From assembly GCA_005408345.1 (NCBI GenBank), contig SEMN01000272.1, positions 310,001 through 374,000 on the forward strand: 64,000 nucleotides of DNA, read 5' to 3'. This DNA comes from Macquaria australasica. Lineage: Eukaryota > Chordata > Actinopteri > Centrarchiformes > Percichthyidae. The stretch's first letter is position 1. Each line of letters starts with the position of its first letter. Both the position numbers and the translations under genes were made by a program. The notes under the pieces are model-generated. The model saw only the letters and a program-made list of their open reading frames with translations, ran no database searches and was not told the DNA's origin. Below, piece by piece: positions 61,271 through 64,000 of the stretch.

Positions 61271-64000
61271 ACTATTATTTTGTTTCTGTCCACATTTGAA
61301 GTAAGATTGGAGTAAATTGCCTTACATGGTCAATGTATTGTTAAGGATTTCTTAACAAATGTTTTGTTTTGTCACAGCTTCTACCTGTCATGTTGCATCC
61401 GAACCAGAAGGTATTGAGTTTAGCTGGCCACCATTTACTTTAAGTGATAGGACAGCCAAAAAGGACGTGAGAACTAGATACATCTGGACCCATCAGTGAA
61501 TCCACTGATGGAGTTAGTGAATACACAACATTTTCCTCCACACAAAGCAAAAATTGAGGTGGTATCAAATTATCACTGCAGAGCACTGTTGATACATGTT
61601 TGAATATAGATGACAACAATGAAATAATAAACAAATGAGCAATATACATGTTACAAAGGATAAAGGTAAACACTGTCTGTCACCACACAGCATTCAGACT
61701 TCAGACACAGCCAGCAGTTTCTTAGAATCATTTCATTCCTTGAAATTGCTCACACTGTGTAATTGTACTTGGCATAGCAGAATGATAAGGCTGTGTGGAT
61801 GAAAGGAAGAGCAAGATTTCATGTGTTCTTTGTCCTATGTGTAGGGAGCATCAAATGAGTGAGGCAGGCCATGTAACAAAGATCTTCATATTGCAATCTT
61901 TTATGCCAGGTTTACTACTTTGAGCATCAATTCTGTCAAACTGAGGAGCTATTTTGCCTGTGCAAGTCTATTCTCAGAGAGGATACAGGACAAGAAAGAG
62001 AGAATGACACAAAGACAGTCTGAGGGGGAAGAGGGTCTTGAAGTCAGAGAGTGAGGCGAAGTGAAACAGATGGAAGAAGAGAGATGGAGAAGAAAAGAGA
62101 CGGAGAGAGGTGATGGGAAGTGGTGCGGTCCCTGGTTTCTATTGAAGGCTAGGATTGGCCCTGGCAAGGAGGGATAAGAGGGAAATAATTATCCGGCCTG
62201 CTGAAGCATGACAGCCCCTTCTTGGGACTGCTGAGAGACAGACTGAGCATTATGTCAAAGATTGGCCATGTCACCAGCAGAGACACCTCTTGACAGACAG
62301 TGGCATCTGAAGTTTCACTTGACGGTAAAAAAACCCACTGCAACAGGCAGCTAGATACCTGCCTGATCGTTGCCTGGTGGAGACAAGGTTTCATCTGGGG
62401 GACATAAAGATGTAATCACTAAACTCAGTCTACCATCTACATTACCTTATGTTAGTTCCTGTTTATGTGTACCATTGACATTCCCAAGCCTTTGGACTTA
62501 TTTTATGTTATGGACAGGACTGAAATACGACATCAGCCTTGATTACCAGAGGTTAATTCAACATTAATAACAAATTACAGCAATTACTTTTAGTAACAGT
62601 TTCACCTGGTCATTGGTCCAAGCATAGAAATCTCTGGTCTTACTTTTCTCCACAGCTCTGTTCTTCATTTGTAGTTTTTCCTGCAACTAAGCAACCAACG
62701 GCAGAGTAGACAATCTGCTTCCTGTTTACACCGTGCACATGAATGGTCACGTGATATTCCAGGTGTGTAAAACGCTTGTGTGTACAGAGATCGTTCTCGT
62801 TTTATAACGCTGTTTTAAAATAAAAACGTAGTAATGGTAGATGTAGCCTATGTAACCCAGCTCTTTTAAAATACAATTCTATATATATCCATAGAATATA
62901 CTGTACTTGCTGTGGGCAAGTTATCCCGATTCCTTTTTCAGAAAACAAAATCAGCCACGGACACACTACAACTTCTGAGTCCTCATGTCCTGAAAGGGGA
63001 GCAGTGCCATTTTACTGCCTTAACCTTACTCTGCATCAGTATGTCTCACTCACATTTATCCACATCAATGAGTCTTCTCACATCTACCCTGGCCAAGAGT
63101 ACTTTATGAGCACTCAGCCATCTCCCACACCTCTAGCCCCCCTCTGACTCCATTTTGCTCTACAGGCTAAAGAAAAGAAACCAATCAAGACATGAATGGC
63201 TTTGCTTCCAGACAAGAGGTTTGTGTGAAGGTATGGGTGGGTGAGGGAAATGAGGAAAGGTGAGATCTGGCAGAACCCATGTGACCACAGAATGGATCCT
63301 GGAGATGGCGATTAGAGCCTTAAGGTTTGGCATGTCTTGTGAGAGAGCAGCGGGGTCATAGGCCGTGACAGATGCCTCGCGGATGTGTGTAACCGACCAT
63401 TCTGCCCCTGTCCTTTGTCATAGAAATAAAGCACTATTTTTGCACTGCACTCAATCAATCAGTCATTACATTGGTTATAAAAGCAACAGTTCTTCACATC
63501 TTCATATTTACAGACAAATCCAAGAAGTCAGGTGGGTAGGGATTGGGGGGAACAGTCATTTGACTGGATATGTGAGGCTATGGATGGGGTCGGGTTGGGC
63601 AGCTTGTTGGACTAGGGACCGAGTTTCTTATAACACAGCCCCAGTGAGAAGATTTCTGAGATTTAGTCACTTCCAAACTAAATCTCTGGCTGCAAATAAA
63701 AAACAAAACAAAAAACAAACCCTGTCATATTAGGGGGTGAACACACACAACAATTTTTGGGCCACTAACATTTATGATTTGGGTGTAATGACTGATTGTA
63801 CCAAACGGGATCAAGTCCGCTCCAGTCTGGGCCAGTTGGTGTTGACAGTCAGGAGATAAAATAACACAACATGTGGTGTTTAATGATTGTAATCGTCTGC
63901 CTTCTGATCCAGTCACTGCCAGGCATTCCCATTAAGATTATTTTAAACATGTTTGACAGGTGTGAGCAGCACAAATAATACTAATTAAACAAAAACTGTC

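Larger units (their letters stand above)
55635..64000 (-). other. SUCLG2: SUCLG2 intron upstream of the penultimate exon (partial)
   Basis: At least 8.4 kb of intron, running beyond the window. I searched for the preceding exon (LVNGAGLAMAT, FLDLGGG, LLTADPK-type peptides) on the - strand and did not see it. The stretch holds enhancer-like blocks (60180-60510, 61060-61270), short GT runs near 56680 and 59045, and otherwise undistinguished unique DNA. I see nothing definable in 55700-58800, in 61300-62600 or in 62700-64000. Confidence 0.75.

Noticed and set aside
55635..64000. The SUCLG2 exon preceding 55634
   Set aside because: Looked for the glycine-rich LDLGGG and LVNGAG peptides in the minus frames. 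None seen, so the intron is reported as extending past the window.

Overview
The window is a piece of a vertebrate nuclear genome, almost certainly a teleost fish and probably a percomorph. The few coding blocks are single exons bounded by GT/AG splice sites. The rest is non-coding DNA with long CA/GT and GA microsatellites and short dispersed repeats of types common in fish genomes: fold-back MITE-like elements, 'gctgcaac...gttgcagc' elements with TAATCGATTA-like ends, LINE 3' tails ending in ATCTTATC-like repeats, and 'agcatgctaac' repeats. No operon, ribosome-binding-site, phage, plasmid or CRISPR architecture is present.

Only two protein-coding genes can be supported, and they converge. 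On the + strand, 4099-4376 is the last coding exon of a monocarboxylate transporter (SLC16 family, closest in my reading to the MCT1/MCT2 group). It holds the last membrane helix and a charged cytoplasmic tail, and probably continues into a 3' UTR of about 2 kb. Bases 1-4098 are its last intron. On the - strand, 46568-46680 and 55514-55634 are the last two coding exons of SUCLG2, the GDP-forming succinyl-CoA synthetase beta subunit. They are separated by an 8.8 kb intron, and the rest of the gene lies beyond 64000. The two stop codons are about 42 kb apart.

The 42 kb between the genes and the two SUCLG2 introns alternate between two textures. One is repeat DNA: microsatellites, fold-back elements and a purine-rich degenerate tandem region at 40260-41690. 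The other is unique, GC/AT-balanced DNA with homeodomain-type TAATTA cores and POU-octamer-like words, which looks like vertebrate conserved non-coding (enhancer-like) sequence. I could not test conservation, so these are listed as candidates at low confidence.

I found no undescribed biological system. The most useful second looks are the enhancer-like blocks, a nested TIR element with an 18-bp perfect palindrome next to a repeat copy that also lies inverted on the other side of the transporter exon, the fold-back elements, a self-complementary TTTTCAGAAATT array, and two weak exon-like reading frames at 34.8 and 36.0 kb.
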